From assembly GCA_030604735.1 (NCBI GenBank), contig JAUVVG010000018.1, positions 1-64,000 of the forward strand: a DNA stretch of 64,000 bases. Direction: 5' to 3'. Position 1 is the first letter of the stretch. Each line of letters opens with the position of its first letter. This document shows positions 1 through 10,899 of this stretch, piece by piece. The notes under the pieces are model-generated. The model did no database searches. It was not told the origin of the DNA and worked only from the letters and a program-made list of their open reading frames with translations. The position numbers and the translations under genes were made by a program. This DNA comes from Azoarcus sp. (GTDB taxonomy: Bacteria > Pseudomonadota > Gammaproteobacteria > Burkholderiales > Rhodocyclaceae).

Positions 1-511
1 CGGCCGACGAGCTCATCTCCGGCTCGGACACGATCTCGAGCAGCGGCGTGCCGGCGCGGTTCAGATCGATGCCGCTCATGCCGTGGAAGTCTTCGTGCAG
101 GCTCTTGCCGGCGTCTTCTTCCAGGTGGGCGCGGGTCAGGTTGATCGTCTTCTCGTAACTGGCCTCGCCCTCGCCGACCCTGATAGTGATCGTGCCACCG
201 GAAACCACCGGTAATTCGAACTGGCTGATCTGGTAGCCTTTGGGAAGATCCGGGTAGAAGTAGTTCTTGCGTGCGAACACGCTTTTCGGAGCGACCGTCG
301 CGCCGATGGCGATACCGAAGCGGATCGCACGTTCGACCGCACCCTGGTTCAGCACCGGCAACACGCCGGGCAGCGCGATATCCACCGCGCAGGCCTGGCG
401 GTTGGGCTCGGCGCCGAAGGCGGTCGAGCCGCCGGAGAAGATCTTGGAGGCGGTGTTGAGCTGGGCATGGACTTCCAGTCCGATGACCACTTCCCAGTCG
501 TTTCTGCTCAT
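1..511 (-). CDS. gatB: Asp/Glu-tRNA amidotransferase subunit B (N-terminal part, cut by window edge)
   Basis: GatB binds misacylated Asp-tRNA(Asn) or Glu-tRNA(Gln) and phosphorylates the side chain so that ammonia made by GatA can amidate it. The first 170 residues are present and carry GatB signatures: GLEVHAQL near the start, [20 protein letters not shown] and [16 protein letters not shown]. The chosen start gives MSRNDWEVV; an in-frame ATG three codons upstream (520) is also possible. It lies 21-30 bases after gatA on the same strand, as expected for a gatCAB operon. The rest of the gene is outside the window. Confidence 0.95.
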   Translation of the reverse strand, partial: MSRNDWEVVIGLEVHAQLNTASKIFSGGSTAFGAEPNRQACAVDIALPGVLPVLNQGAVERAIRFGIAIGATVAPKSVFARKNYFYPDLPKGYQISQFELPVVSGGTITIRVGEGEASYEKTINLTRAHLEEDAGKSLHEDFHGMSGIDLNRAGTPLLEIVSEPEMSSSA

Positions 512-540
512 GGCTGTCATCTGTATCGGGCGGTTCGGGG

Positions 541-2019
541 TCAGGCCGCGAGCGCCGGCCGGCGCTGGTGCCAGTCGGTGGCTTGCTGGAAGCGGTGTGC
601 GGTCGCGAGCAGACGGGATTCGTCGAAGTAATTGCCGATCAACTGCAGGCCGACCGGCAGCGCGTCGGCGCCGAAGCCGGCCGGGTGCGACAGCCCGGGC
701 AGGCCGGCGAGGTTCACTGCGATGGTGTAGATGTCCATCAGATACATCTGTACCGGATCGTCGGTCTTGGCGCCGATCGCCCACGCGGTGGTTGGACTGG
801 TCGGCCCGGCGATCACGTCGCACTGGGCGAAAGCGGCGCGGAAATCCTCGGCGATCAGGCGGCGCAGCTTCTGCGCCTGCAGGTAGTAGGCGTCGTAATA
901 GCCATGCGACAGCACATAGGTGCCGACCAGGATGCGGCGCTTGACCTCGGCGCCGAAGCCCTCGGCGCGGCTCTTGCGGTACATGTCGTCGAGGTCGCCA
1001 TAGTCGGCGGCACGATGGCCATAGCGCACGCCGTCGAAGCGCGACAGGTTGCTCGAGGCCTCGGCCGGGGCGAGCACGTAGTAGGCCGGGATCGCGAGCC
1101 GGGCGTTGGGCAGCTTGACCGGCACCGTGGTCGCGCCGAGTTCGCGGTAAGTGACCAGCGCGGCCTCGATCGCAGCCCGGACGTCTTCTGCCAGGCCGTC
1201 GCCGAAGAACTCCTCGGGCAGGCCGATGCGCAGGCCGGTCAGCGGACGCGCCGGATCGGCGGCGGTCGTCCGCAGTGCCTGCGTATAGTCCTCGGCGGGG
1301 CGTTCCAGGCTGGTCGAGTCGCGTGGGTCGAAGCCTGCGATCGCCGACAGCATCAGTGCGCAGTCCTCGGAGGAGGCACCGAACACGCCGGCCTGGTCGA
1401 AGGACGAGGCGTAGGCGATCATTCCGTAGCGGCTGGCGACACCATAAGTCGGCTTGATGCCGGTCACGCCGGTCAAGGCCGCCGGCTGGCGGACCGAGCC
1501 GCCGGTGTCGGTGCCGGTCGCGGCCGGCACCAGGCGGGCGGCGACCGCCGCCGCCGAGCCCCCGCTGGAGCCGCCGGGCACCCGCCCGGTGTTCCAGGGG
1601 TTGCGGGTCGGCCCGTAATGCGAGTTCTCGTTGGACGAACCCATCGCGAACTCGTCCATGTTGGTCTTGCCCAGCGTGACCGCGCCAGCCTGTTTCAGCA
1701 GCGACACCACATGGGCGTCGTAGGGGCTGACGAAATTGGACAGCATCTTCGAGCCGCAGGTCGTCAGCATGCCTTCGGTGCAGAATACGTCCTTGTGTGC
1801 GATCGGGATGCCGGTCAGCCGCCCGACCCGGCCGGCGGCGATGTCCGCATCGGCCGTCCGGGCCGCGGCCAGAGCCTGGTCACGATTGACGGTGATGAAG
1901 GCATTCAGGCCGGAGTCGAGGCGGTCGATGCGATCGAGGAAGAGGGTCGCGAGCTCGACGCTGGAGAGCTTTCCGGCGTCCAGCGCGGCGCGCAGTTCGG
2001 TCAGGCTGGCATGGATCAT
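541..2019 (-). CDS. gatA: Asp-tRNA(Asn)/Glu-tRNA(Gln) amidotransferase subunit A
   Basis: GatA is the amidase subunit that hydrolyses glutamine and channels ammonia to GatB. The 492-residue protein has the amidase-signature triad Lys76 (in PIAHKD), Ser151 (in GGSSGGS) and Ser175 (in [10 protein letters not shown]), with the spacing normal for the family. Full length, with a normal start MIHASLTEL. It sits between gatC (65 bases upstream) and gatB, all on the minus strand, forming a standard gatCAB operon. A second amidase-signature protein at 46531-47889 has the same triad spacing but a catabolic neighbourhood. Confidence 0.97.
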   Translation of the reverse strand: MIHASLTELRAALDAGKLSSVELATLFLDRIDRLDSGLNAFITVNRDQALAAARTADADIAAGRVGRLTGIPIAHKDVFCTEGMLTTCGSKMLSNFVSPYDAHVVSLLKQAGAVTLGKTNMDEFAMGSSNENSHYGPTRNPWNTGRVPGGSSGGSAAAVAARLVPAATGTDTGGSVRQPAALTGVTGIKPTYGVASRYGMIAYASSFDQAGVFGASSEDCALMLSAIAGFDPRDSTSLERPAEDYTQALRTTAADPARPLTGLRIGLPEEFFGDGLAEDVRAAIEAALVTYRELGATTVPVKLPNARLAIPAYYVLAPAEASSNLSRFDGVRYGHRAADYGDLDDMYRKSRAEGFGAEVKRRILVGTYVLSHGYYDAYYLQAQKLRRLIAEDFRAAFAQCDVIAGPTSPTTAWAIGAKTDDPVQMYLMDIYTIAVNLAGLPGLSHPAGFGADALPVGLQLIGNYFDESRLLATAHRFQQATDWHQRRPALAA

Positions 2020-2083
2020 GTCGGCAGGTGAAGCAAATGGGGCAATGCGTTCGGGGCGGAAGAGGTGATGCGCGCAGGGCGGT

Positions 2084-2371
2084 TCATTCGATGACCCTGG
2101 GCACCAGGTAGAGCCCGGCCTCGGTCTGGGGCGCGATCTTCTGGAAAGCCTCGCGCTGGTCGGATTCGCTGACCAAGTCTTCGCGCAGGCGTTGGGAGAC
2201 GTCCTGAGGGTGGCTCATCGGCTCGACATCACGGGTGTCTACCGCCTGCATCTGCTCGATCAGGCCGAAGATGTTGTTCAGCTTGTCGCGGGTGGCTTCG
2301 GCGTCGTCACCCGAGAGCGCGATCCGGGCGAGGCCGGCGATTTTGTGGACGTCTTCGATCGTTAGCGACAT
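2084..2371 (-). CDS. gatC: Asp/Glu-tRNA amidotransferase subunit C
   Basis: The small subunit stabilises the GatA-GatB interface. The 95-residue protein starts [19 protein letters not shown] and ends with the family-typical segment LYLVPRVIE; the length is normal. It is the first gene of the leftward gatCAB operon. Its start lies about 130 bases from the divergent mreB, so the short AT-richer gap 2372-2504 must hold promoters for both operons. I could not assign a convincing -35/-10 pair there. Confidence 0.95.
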   Translation of the reverse strand: MSLTIEDVHKIAGLARIALSGDDAEATRDKLNNIFGLIEQMQAVDTRDVEPMSHPQDVSQRLREDLVSESDQREAFQKIAPQTEAGLYLVPRVIE

Positions 2372-2399
2372 ACGTTTACAAATGCAGCTTAATCCGTAA

Positions 2400-3548
<1,149 letters not shown>

Positions 3549-3600
3549 TCAGGTTGTCCGCTCCGCGGGTGGATGAGCGTTTCATCCTCCCGCGGCGCGA

Positions 3601-4539
3601 ATGCTGAAGATGTCCCTGGTCGGTCACCAGTCACCGCCTTTTTTCAGACGCGGCCCAACGCCGGTCGCGCGCCTGCTCGCGCTGGTTGCGCTATGTCTGG
3701 TCATGTTGATCGCCGACCTGCGCTTTCGCTACCTGGAAGTCGTTCGTCAGGCGCTTTCGGTGGTGACCTACCCCCTGCAGATGGTGGCCAAGGCGCCGGT
3801 CGACTTCGTGCGCAATGCCACCGTTTATTTCGCGACCCTGGTCGAGGTGCAGGTCGAGAATGCCGACCTGCGTCGGAGCCAGCTCGAGGCGGCCCAGCGT
3901 CTGCTGCGCTTCGAGCATCTGGAGCGGCAGAACGAGGAGTTGCGACGCTTGCTCGGTATGGCGCGATCGGTGGAGATCCACAGCGTCGCTGCCGAGATTC
4001 TCTACGACGCCCCCGATCCCTTCGCGCGCAAGGTCATTCTCGACAAGGGCGCGCATCATGGCGTCGTCACCGGGCTGGCGGTTGTCGATGCATACGGCAT
4101 GATCGGCCAGATCACCCGTGTCTATCCGGTGCAGTCCGAAGTCACCTTGGTGACAGACAAGGAACAGACCATACCGGTCCAGGTCGAACGCAGCGAGTTG
4201 CGCGGCGTTCTGGTCGGTGGTGGTAAGGGTTTGCTCGAGATGCGTTTCGTGACGGCGGATTCCGACATTTTGCCGGGTGATCGCCTGGTGAGCTCGGGAC
4301 TGGACGGCATCTTTCTGGCAGGTTTGCCGGTGGCACGGGTGGTCAGTGTCGAGCCGGATGGCGAGGCCTTCCTGCGGGTGTTGGGCGAACCGTTGGCCCG
4401 GGTGGAGCGAGCGGTGCAGGTGCTGGTGCTTGGCCGGGCGACGCCGGCGCCGCCGCGTCCGCTCCCGTCAAGCGCACTCGATCTGTCGGCCGACTCGGTC
4501 GAGTCCGGCGATTCGGCCGGCGAGGCCAAGCCGGAGTAG
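3601..4539 (+). CDS. mreC: Rod-shape-determining protein MreC
   Basis: MreC is a bitopic inner-membrane protein whose periplasmic part activates PBP2. The 312 residues show a short cytoplasmic N-terminus, one membrane segment (about 20-40), a coiled coil rich in Glu, Arg and Leu (about 70-110), then the paired beta-barrel domain containing conserved stretches such as VVDAYGMIGQI and SSGLDGIFLAGLPV. A proline- and serine-rich tail of about 35 residues follows. It lies 52 bases after mreB and 2 bases before mreD. Confidence 0.95.
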   Translation: MLKMSLVGHQSPPFFRRGPTPVARLLALVALCLVMLIADLRFRYLEVVRQALSVVTYPLQMVAKAPVDFVRNATVYFATLVEVQVENADLRRSQLEAAQRLLRFEHLERQNEELRRLLGMARSVEIHSVAAEILYDAPDPFARKVILDKGAHHGVVTGLAVVDAYGMIGQITRVYPVQSEVTLVTDKEQTIPVQVERSELRGVLVGGGKGLLEMRFVTADSDILPGDRLVSSGLDGIFLAGLPVARVVSVEPDGEAFLRVLGEPLARVERAVQVLVLGRATPAPPRPLPSSALDLSADSVESGDSAGEAKPE

Positions 4540-4541
4540 TC

Positions 4542-5063
4542 ATGCAGCCGACCCATCGCTCCAACCGCATCCTGCAGCCGGCCCGGACCTGGTTCATCTA
4601 TCTGAGCCTGCTGCTGGCACTGGGCTTCACCTACATCCCGACCGGCCGACTGCCGGGCGTTCCGGACTGGATGGCGCTGGTGCTCGCGTTCTGGTGCATC
4701 CGCGAGCCGCTGCGTGTCGGGATGGGGGCGGGCTTCGTGTTCGGACTGCTGATCGATGTCGGCCATGGCGCCGCGATGGGCCAGCATGCGCTGGCCTATG
4801 TGTTGTTGTGTTACTTCGCCGGCGTGCTCTCCCGGCGGGTGCTGTGGTTCCCGCCCCTGCAGCAGTCCCTGCATGTCCTGCCCTTATTGCTGCTGGCCCA
4901 GTTCATCATGGTCGCGGTGCGGTTGATAGGCGGGGCCGAGTTTCCGGGCTGGTGGTATTTCGGTTCCAGCCTGACCGGCGCATTATGTTGGGCACCACTC
5001 AGTTTCCTTTTGTTGTTGCCGCAATACCAGCCGGTCGATCGTGACGACAACCGGCCGATCTGA
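4542..5063 (+). CDS. mreD: Rod-shape-determining protein MreD
   Basis: MreD is a small polytopic membrane protein of the elongasome. The 173-residue sequence is strongly hydrophobic with five or six predicted membrane segments and the family-type motif FGLLIDVGHGAAMGQHAL. It starts two bases after the mreC stop, so translational coupling is likely. mrdA begins 21 bases downstream. Family assignment rests on position and hydropathy as much as on sequence, because MreD proteins diverge quickly. Confidence 0.92.
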   Translation: MQPTHRSNRILQPARTWFIYLSLLLALGFTYIPTGRLPGVPDWMALVLAFWCIREPLRVGMGAGFVFGLLIDVGHGAAMGQHALAYVLLCYFAGVLSRRVLWFPPLQQSLHVLPLLLLAQFIMVAVRLIGGAEFPGWWYFGSSLTGALCWAPLSFLLLLPQYQPVDRDDNRPI

Positions 5064-5084
5064 TTTGCGGACCAGTCTGCGCCG

Positions 5085-6983
5085 ATGACCGAGTTCAAAC
5101 GTCCAGAAGAAGCCTTGTACGCCTTCCGCCGCCGAGTCGTGGTCGCGGTGCTGTTCGTCGTGATCTGCTTCGGCCTGCTCGCCAGCCGCTTCTACTACCT
5201 GCAGGTCGTCCAGCATGATTACTACCATGCCCGGGCCGAGGGCAACCGGGTCGCGGTGCTGCCGGTGGTGCCGGGACGGGGCGAGATCTACGACCGACAT
5301 GGCGAGGTGCTGGCGCGCAACTACTCGGTCTATACGCTCGAGATCAATCCGGTGCGGGTCCGTAACCTCGATGCCACCATCGAGGCTTTGTCGCGCATCG
5401 TGACCATAGAAGAGCGCGACCGCCGCCGCTTTCGCCGTCTCGTGCTCGAAACCAAGTATTTCGACAGCGTGCCGATCCGGACCCATCTGACCGACGAGGA
5501 GGTCGCCCGGATCGCCGCCCGTCTTTACCAGTTTCCCGGGGTAGAGGTCCAGGCGAGGCAATATCGTGATTATCCGGCCGGGCCGTCCACCGCGCATGTG
5601 GTCGGCTATATCGGACGGATCAACGAACGCGACATACAGCGAATCGAGGAGCGGGGCGAGACTGCGAATTACCGCGGCTCCGAGTACATCGGCAAGAGCG
5701 GACTCGAGTCGAGCTACGAGTCAGCGCTGCATGGCACGACCGGGATCGAGCAGGTCGAGATCAATGCCGGCGGCCGGGCGGTGCGACTGATGTCGCGGAC
5801 GCCGTCGATTCCTGGCAGTCATCTGGAACTGACGCTGGATATGGGGCTGCAGCGTGCGGCCGAGGCGGCGCTGGGCAATCGGCGTGGTGCGGTGGTCGCG
5901 ATCGAACCGGCCACCGGTGGGGTGCTGGCGCTGGTGTCCACCCCGTCCTTCGACCCCAACCTCTTCATAGACGGGATTTCGGTCGCGGACTGGCGTGCGC
6001 TGAGCGACTCGCCCGATCATCCGCTGCTCAACCGCGCACTTTACAGTGCCTATCCACCGGGTTCGACCTTCAAGCCCTTCATGGCGCTGGCCGGGCTGGA
6101 GAGTGGACGACGCACGCTCGAGCAACGCTTCAACAACCAGGGCGTGTTCACCTATGTCGGTCATCGCTTCGTCGACCGCAAGTCGAATTGCCAGAGCAAT
6201 GTCGACCTGCACCGCACCCTGGTCTACTCCTGCAATACTTACTATTACCAACTCGGAAACGAGATGGGGATAGACGCGATCGCCGACTTCATGCGCCAGT
6301 TCGGTTTCGGCCAGCGCTCCGGCATCGATGTGCCGGGTGAGGCGACCGGCGTGTTGCCTTCTCCCGCCTGGAAGCGTAATCGCTTCTCCTCCCGGGAGCA
6401 CCAGCAATGGTATGGCGGCGAGACGATTTCGGTCAGCATCGGACAGGGTTACAACGCCTATACCCCGCTGCAGATGGCGAACGCCCTGGCGGCACTGGTC
6501 AACGGCGGGGCGCTTTATCGCCCGCACCTGGTTCGCCATATCGTCGACGCGGTCACCGGCGAGATGCGGCCGGTCGAGACCGAGCCGGTCACCCGTATCC
6601 CATTGCGCCAGCGTCACCTCGATGCGGTGATGGCGGCCATGGTCGAGGTCAATGTGAGGGGTACCGCTGCGCGGGTGTTCAAGGACGCCGGCTACGCCTC
6701 GGGTGGAAAGACCGGGACCGCCCAGGTCTTTTCGCTGCGGGGACAGCGATATGTCGAGGGTCAGGTCGCCGAGCGCCTGCGCGACCATTCCTGGTTCATC
6801 GGCTTCGCACCGGCCGAGAATCCGACCATTGCACTGGCGGTGCTGGTGGAAAACGGTGGCTTCGGTTCGCAATCGGCCGCACCGGTCGCCCGGCAGGTGA
6901 TGGACTATCATGTGCTGGGCAAGCCGATCGAGGCGCCGGCCGAAGAGATCGATGAGCGTCTCGCCGCCGAGTTGGAGCAATGA
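5085..6983 (+). CDS. mrdA: Penicillin-binding protein 2, peptidoglycan transpeptidase
   Basis: PBP2 cross-links peptidoglycan during rod elongation. The 632-residue protein has one N-terminal membrane segment (about 18-38), a pedestal/dimerisation domain, and a transpeptidase domain with all three catalytic motifs: SxxK as Ser327-Thr-Phe-Lys330, SxN as Ser382-Cys-Asn384, and KTG at 542-544. Length is normal for class B PBP2. It lies in the mre operon and is followed seven bases later by rodA, its cognate glycosyltransferase. Confidence 0.97.
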   Translation: MTEFKRPEEALYAFRRRVVVAVLFVVICFGLLASRFYYLQVVQHDYYHARAEGNRVAVLPVVPGRGEIYDRHGEVLARNYSVYTLEINPVRVRNLDATIEALSRIVTIEERDRRRFRRLVLETKYFDSVPIRTHLTDEEVARIAARLYQFPGVEVQARQYRDYPAGPSTAHVVGYIGRINERDIQRIEERGETANYRGSEYIGKSGLESSYESALHGTTGIEQVEINAGGRAVRLMSRTPSIPGSHLELTLDMGLQRAAEAALGNRRGAVVAIEPATGGVLALVSTPSFDPNLFIDGISVADWRALSDSPDHPLLNRALYSAYPPGSTFKPFMALAGLESGRRTLEQRFNNQGVFTYVGHRFVDRKSNCQSNVDLHRTLVYSCNTYYYQLGNEMGIDAIADFMRQFGFGQRSGIDVPGEATGVLPSPAWKRNRFSSREHQQWYGGETISVSIGQGYNAYTPLQMANALAALVNGGALYRPHLVRHIVDAVTGEMRPVETEPVTRIPLRQRHLDAVMAAMVEVNVRGTAARVFKDAGYASGGKTGTAQVFSLRGQRYVEGQVAERLRDHSWFIGFAPAENPTIALAVLVENGGFGSQSAAPVARQVMDYHVLGKPIEAPAEEIDERLAAELEQ

Positions 6984-6990
6984 GCGGCCG

Positions 6991-8133
6991 ATGAGTGAGT
7001 TCCGATTCCATCCTCTGGCACTGATCCGGGCCGGCCTGCGCCCGCTGGACCCTTTCCTGCTGCTGGTGCTGGCGGGCCTGCTCGGTTACGGCTATGCCTT
7101 GATGACCAGCGCCTCGCCGGAGCGACTGCCCAGCCTGCAGGTTCATCTGATGGTGGGCCTGGCGACGATGTGGCTGGTGTCGTTGGTACCGCCCAAGCGC
7201 TTGTTGTCGCTGGCGGTGCCCTTGTATCTCATCGGTGTGGTTTTGCTGCTTGGCGTGTTCTTTTTCGGCGAGACTTCGAAGGGGGCGAAACGCTGGCTGG
7301 ATATCGGGGTCGCCCGTATCCAGCCGTCGGAGCTGATGAAGATCGCGGTGCCGCTGATGCTCGCCTGGTACTTCCAGCAGCGGGAAGGCATGATCCGGTT
7401 CGGGTCCTTCATCGTCGCGATCGTGTTGCTCGCGATTCCGCTCGGACTGATCGTGATCCAGCCCGATCTCGGTACCAGTCTGCTGGTCGGCGCGGCTGGC
7501 CTGTATGTGATCTTCTTTGCCGGGCTGTCATGGAAGCTGATCGTGCCGGTCGTCATGGTCGGTGCGATCGGAATAGGCGCGATCGTCGGTTTTGGCGACA
7601 TGCTGTGCCAGCCCGAAGTCGATTGGCAGGTTCTGCGCGAGTATCAGAAACAGCGGGTGTGTACCCTGCTGGACCCGACCCAGGACCCGCTAGGCAAGGG
7701 TTTTCACATCATCCAGTCGACCATCGCGATCGGCTCGGGCGGGCTGTGGGGCAAGGGCTGGCTGGACGGCACCCAGACCCATCTCGCGTTTATACCGGAA
7801 CGTCATACCGACTTCATCTTCTCGGTGCTGGCCGAGGAGTTCGGTCTGGTCGGGGCCTTGGCGCTACTCGGCGGCTATCTGCTGCTGATACTGCGCGGCT
7901 TCCTGATCGCGGCACAGGCGCCGACCCTGGCCAGCCGTTTGCTCGCTGGCGCGATCACGATGATCATTTTCACCTATGCTTTTGTTAACATGGGCATGGT
8001 CAGCGGTATCCTGCCGGTGGTAGGGGTGCCGTTGCCGTTCGTGAGCTATGGGGGTACCGCGTTGGTGACACTGTGCGTCGGGCTCGGTATCCTGATGAGC
8101 ATTGAACGCAGTCGCGTGGCTGCGAAGGAATGA
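6991..8133 (+). CDS. rodA: Peptidoglycan glycosyltransferase RodA (SEDS family)
   Basis: RodA polymerises lipid II into glycan strands together with PBP2. The 380-residue protein has about ten membrane segments and the SEDS signature FIPERHTDFIFSVLAEEFG. The frame is open back to 6910 inside mrdA, but that would overlap mrdA by 74 bases; the ATG at 6991 (MSEFRFHPL) follows the mrdA stop by seven bases and is preferred. Its TGA overlaps the ATG of rlpA, so the two are translationally coupled. Confidence 0.96.
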   Translation: MSEFRFHPLALIRAGLRPLDPFLLLVLAGLLGYGYALMTSASPERLPSLQVHLMVGLATMWLVSLVPPKRLLSLAVPLYLIGVVLLLGVFFFGETSKGAKRWLDIGVARIQPSELMKIAVPLMLAWYFQQREGMIRFGSFIVAIVLLAIPLGLIVIQPDLGTSLLVGAAGLYVIFFAGLSWKLIVPVVMVGAIGIGAIVGFGDMLCQPEVDWQVLREYQKQRVCTLLDPTQDPLGKGFHIIQSTIAIGSGGLWGKGWLDGTQTHLAFIPERHTDFIFSVLAEEFGLVGALALLGGYLLLILRGFLIAAQAPTLASRLLAGAITMIIFTYAFVNMGMVSGILPVVGVPLPFVSYGGTALVTLCVGLGILMSIERSRVAAKE

Positions 8134-9386
8134 TGCAGGTGAAGAAAGATGGCGATTTCATGCACGATCGCATGCTGAAAGGCCGGTTTGCTGCAGGTGA
8201 GCGGGCCCGAGCGCCGATTGCGCCACGATCGGGCCTGCTGGCGCTTGCAGCCTTGCTGGTGTTCGGTTTGAGTGCATGCGGTTCCAAGTCTTCGCGGGTA
8301 TCCGATGCCTCGACCCAGGCGGTCGCCACTGCGTCAGCCGCCTCGCCCGGCCGCCCGTCGGTGAGGGGTGGCGGTTACTACAAGGATGACGGTCCGAGCG
8401 ATTACATCCCGGACAACATCGACGCGATTCCGGATGCGGTGCCGCGTATTGAACCCCTGCATCGTCCGGCGCTGCGGCCCTACACCGTGATGGGGCAGAG
8501 CTTCGTGCCGATGACCGAATTGCGCCCGTTTTCCCAGCGTGGCCATGCGAGTTGGTACGGTCGCCGCTTCCACGGCAATCCGACCTCGATAGGCGAACCC
8601 TACGACATGTTCGCGATGACCGCGGCCCACCCGACCTTGCCGATCCCGAGCTATGTGCGGGTCACCAACCTTGCCAACGGGCGTTCGGTCGTGGTCAGGG
8701 TCAATGATCGCGGCCCCTTCCTGCGCGGACGGATCATCGATCTGTCCTATACCGCCGCGCACCGGCTGGGCTACATCAACAGCGGCAGCGCCCATGTCGA
8801 GGTCGAGACCATCACCCACCAGGACATCCAGGTCGCGATGGCGCGTGGTATCACGGCGGTGCCCGGGCTTGGGTCTGGGGTACAGGTGGCGCAAGGTCCG
8901 GCAAATGCCGTCGCGACGGCCACCACGCCGGCCATGGCGACGCCCCCCGCGCTGACGAACGTCAGTGCTGCCGCATCGACACCGCCCACGCAGGCGTCGA
9001 TGCGTGAGCCCTTGGACGCGGTGGAGGTGCTGGCGAGTCCGGCGCCGCTGGCCCGGGCAGTTGTCCCGCACGCATCAGCCCCTGATCCAATCGCTCAAGG
9101 TTCGTCAGCGGCGGCTCCCTTGCCGGTGTCGTCGTCGCTGGATGGGGATCAGCAACAGGGCGCTTATTTACAGCTAGCGGCCTTTTCGACGCCGGCCAAT
9201 GCCGAAACGCTCGTCGAGCGGGTGCGCAGCGAGTTGGCGGTGTTTGCCGACCGCCTGACGTTGCTCGACGATGGTGGGCGGTATCGTTTGCAACTGGGTC
9301 CATTCGCCTCGGTCGATGATGCTCGCATCGAGGCCGGACGCATCGGCGCCCTGCTCGACCTGCAACCCTTCGTCGTGCTGCGCTGA
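8130..9386 (+). CDS. rlpA: Septal-ring/denuded-glycan lytic lipoprotein RlpA
   Basis: RlpA-type proteins bind or cleave peptide-free peptidoglycan and are usually outer-membrane lipoproteins. A hydrophobic signal segment ends in a lipobox, FGLSAC, with Cys50 as the probable lipidation site. A double-psi beta-barrel domain follows (about 130-225, containing GHASWYGRRFHGNPT and VVVRVNDRGPFLRGRIIDLS). After a long Ala/Pro/Thr-rich linker comes a C-terminal SPOR domain (about 345-418). Two adjacent ATGs open the frame; one at 8160 (MHDRML) is an alternative. The start overlaps the rodA stop. Confidence 0.92.
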   Translation: MMQVKKDGDFMHDRMLKGRFAAGERARAPIAPRSGLLALAALLVFGLSACGSKSSRVSDASTQAVATASAASPGRPSVRGGGYYKDDGPSDYIPDNIDAIPDAVPRIEPLHRPALRPYTVMGQSFVPMTELRPFSQRGHASWYGRRFHGNPTSIGEPYDMFAMTAAHPTLPIPSYVRVTNLANGRSVVVRVNDRGPFLRGRIIDLSYTAAHRLGYINSGSAHVEVETITHQDIQVAMARGITAVPGLGSGVQVAQGPANAVATATTPAMATPPALTNVSAAASTPPTQASMREPLDAVEVLASPAPLARAVVPHASAPDPIAQGSSAAAPLPVSSSLDGDQQQGAYLQLAAFSTPANAETLVERVRSELAVFADRLTLLDDGGRYRLQLGPFASVDDARIEAGRIGALLDLQPFVVLR

Positions 9387-9493
9387 ACCAACTCGTTCCG
9401 GTCGCGGTCTGGTCTCGGCATGCGCCGTTATCGACGACCCATCGCCGCGGCCGCCACTCATTCATTCACTTTCGATCTGCCTTACACATCCTC

Positions 9494-10621
9494 ATGCGCT
9501 TTCTGATCACCCTAGTCCTGTTCGTGTTTACGGTCTCCGCGACCGCTCAGACGCCCCCTCCTCCGTCGCTCGCGGCGAATGCCTGGCTGCTGCTGGATCA
9601 CAATACCGGCCAGGTGTTGACCTCGCACAACCCGGACGAGCGCATCGAACCGGCGTCGCTGACCAAGCTGATGACCGCCTACCTCACCTTCTCCGCCCTG
9701 AAGGCCGGTACCATCGCCATGGAGCAGGAGGTGCCGGTGTCCGAGAACGCCTGGCGGATGACCGGTTCGCGGATGTTCATCGAGCCGCGCAAGCCGGTGA
9801 CGGTCGAGCAACTCATTCAGGGCATGATCATCCAGTCGGGTAACGACGCCTGCGTCGCACTGGCTGAACTGATCGCCGGTAGCGAGGAGGCCTTCGCCCA
9901 CTTGATGAACACCGAGGCGCGCCGTCTCGGAATGCGTAACACGAACTTCACCAACTCGTCCGGCCTGCCCGACGACAACCTCTACACCACCGCGGCCGAT
10001 CTTTCGCTGCTGGCCTCGGCCTTGATCCGGGATTTCCCGGATTACTACCCGTACTACTCCCAGCGCGAGTACACCTACAATGACATCACCCAGCCGAACC
10101 GTAACCGTCTGCTGTGGCTGGACCCGACCGTCGATGGCATGAAGACCGGTTACACCCGGGCTGCTGGCTACTGCCTGGTGTCGAGCGCAATGCGCGGCCC
10201 GCGTCGCCTGATTTCCATCGTGCTCGGCGCCGAGTCCGAGACCATCCGCGCCCAGGAATCGCTGAAGCTGCTCAATTACGGATTCCAGTTCTACGATACG
10301 GTGCGCCTTTATGCCGGTGGAGAGTCATTGTCCCAGTTCAGGGTGTGGAAGGGTGTGCTCAATGAGGTGCCGGTCGGTTTCTCCAACGACTTCGTGATCT
10401 CGCTTCCCAAGGATCAATCGCAACGCGTCGAAGCGGCGCTGACCAGCAACCAGCCGATCATGGCGCCGATTCAGCAAGGCCAGGAAGTCGGCATGCTGAC
10501 CCTCAGCCTCGACGGCCGCCTGCTCGGCGAGTATCCGGTGGTCGCGCTGGCCGACATCGAGGTCGCCGGCTTTTTCGGCCGTTTCTGGGACGCGCTGCAA
10601 CTGTGGATCAAGAGCCTGTGA
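9494..10621 (+). CDS. dacA: Serine-type D-Ala-D-Ala carboxypeptidase (PBP5/6)
   Basis: This enzyme trims the terminal D-Ala from pentapeptide stems and so limits cross-linking. The 375 residues start with a cleavable signal peptide (about 1-19). They carry SxxK as Ser55-Leu-Thr-Lys58, SGN at 115-117 and KTG at 217-219. A C-terminal beta domain follows, with an amphipathic tail (FFGRFWDALQLWIKSL) that would anchor it to the outer face of the inner membrane. It lies between rlpA and the DUF493 gene, the usual betaproteobacterial order. Confidence 0.95.
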   Translation: MRFLITLVLFVFTVSATAQTPPPPSLAANAWLLLDHNTGQVLTSHNPDERIEPASLTKLMTAYLTFSALKAGTIAMEQEVPVSENAWRMTGSRMFIEPRKPVTVEQLIQGMIIQSGNDACVALAELIAGSEEAFAHLMNTEARRLGMRNTNFTNSSGLPDDNLYTTAADLSLLASALIRDFPDYYPYYSQREYTYNDITQPNRNRLLWLDPTVDGMKTGYTRAAGYCLVSSAMRGPRRLISIVLGAESETIRAQESLKLLNYGFQFYDTVRLYAGGESLSQFRVWKGVLNEVPVGFSNDFVISLPKDQSQRVEAALTSNQPIMAPIQQGQEVGMLTLSLDGRLLGEYPVVALADIEVAGFFGRFWDALQLWIKSL

Positions 10622-10628
10622 GACTGTC

Positions 10629-10895
10629 ATGAGCGAACGAGAAACCCTGCTCGAGTTTCCCTGTGATTTTCCGATCAAGGTGATGGGCGCCCGGGTCGAG
10701 AACTTTGCGCAAACCATCGTCGAGGTCGTGATGGCGCATGATCCGGGGTTCGATCCTTCATCGGTCGAGATGCGACCATCGAGCAAGGGCAACTACCTGT
10801 CCCTGACCTGCACCGTGCATGCGGTATCGCAGGCCCAGCTGGACGACCTCTACCGGGCGCTGAGCGGCCACCCGATGGTGAAGGTCGTGTTGTGA
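10629..10895 (+). CDS. DUF493 (YbeD-like) small protein
   Basis: An 88-residue protein of the YbeD/DUF493 family, an ACT-like fold of unknown biochemical role that lies almost universally between dacA and lipB in beta- and gammaproteobacteria. Recognisable elements are [14 protein letters not shown] near the N-terminus, the central [13 protein letters not shown] strand and the terminal [15 protein letters not shown]. It starts seven bases after dacA and ends five bases before lipB, so it is co-transcribed with lipoate genes. A link to lipoate metabolism is suggested only by position. Confidence 0.9.
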   Translation: MSERETLLEFPCDFPIKVMGARVENFAQTIVEVVMAHDPGFDPSSVEMRPSSKGNYLSLTCTVHAVSQAQLDDLYRALSGHPMVKVVL

Positions 10896-10899
10896 CGGG

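Noticed and set aside
568-2031. 487-codon plus-strand frame opposite gatA
   Set aside because: Antisense shadow of a clearly conserved gatA; high-GC coding sequence often leaves such frames open.
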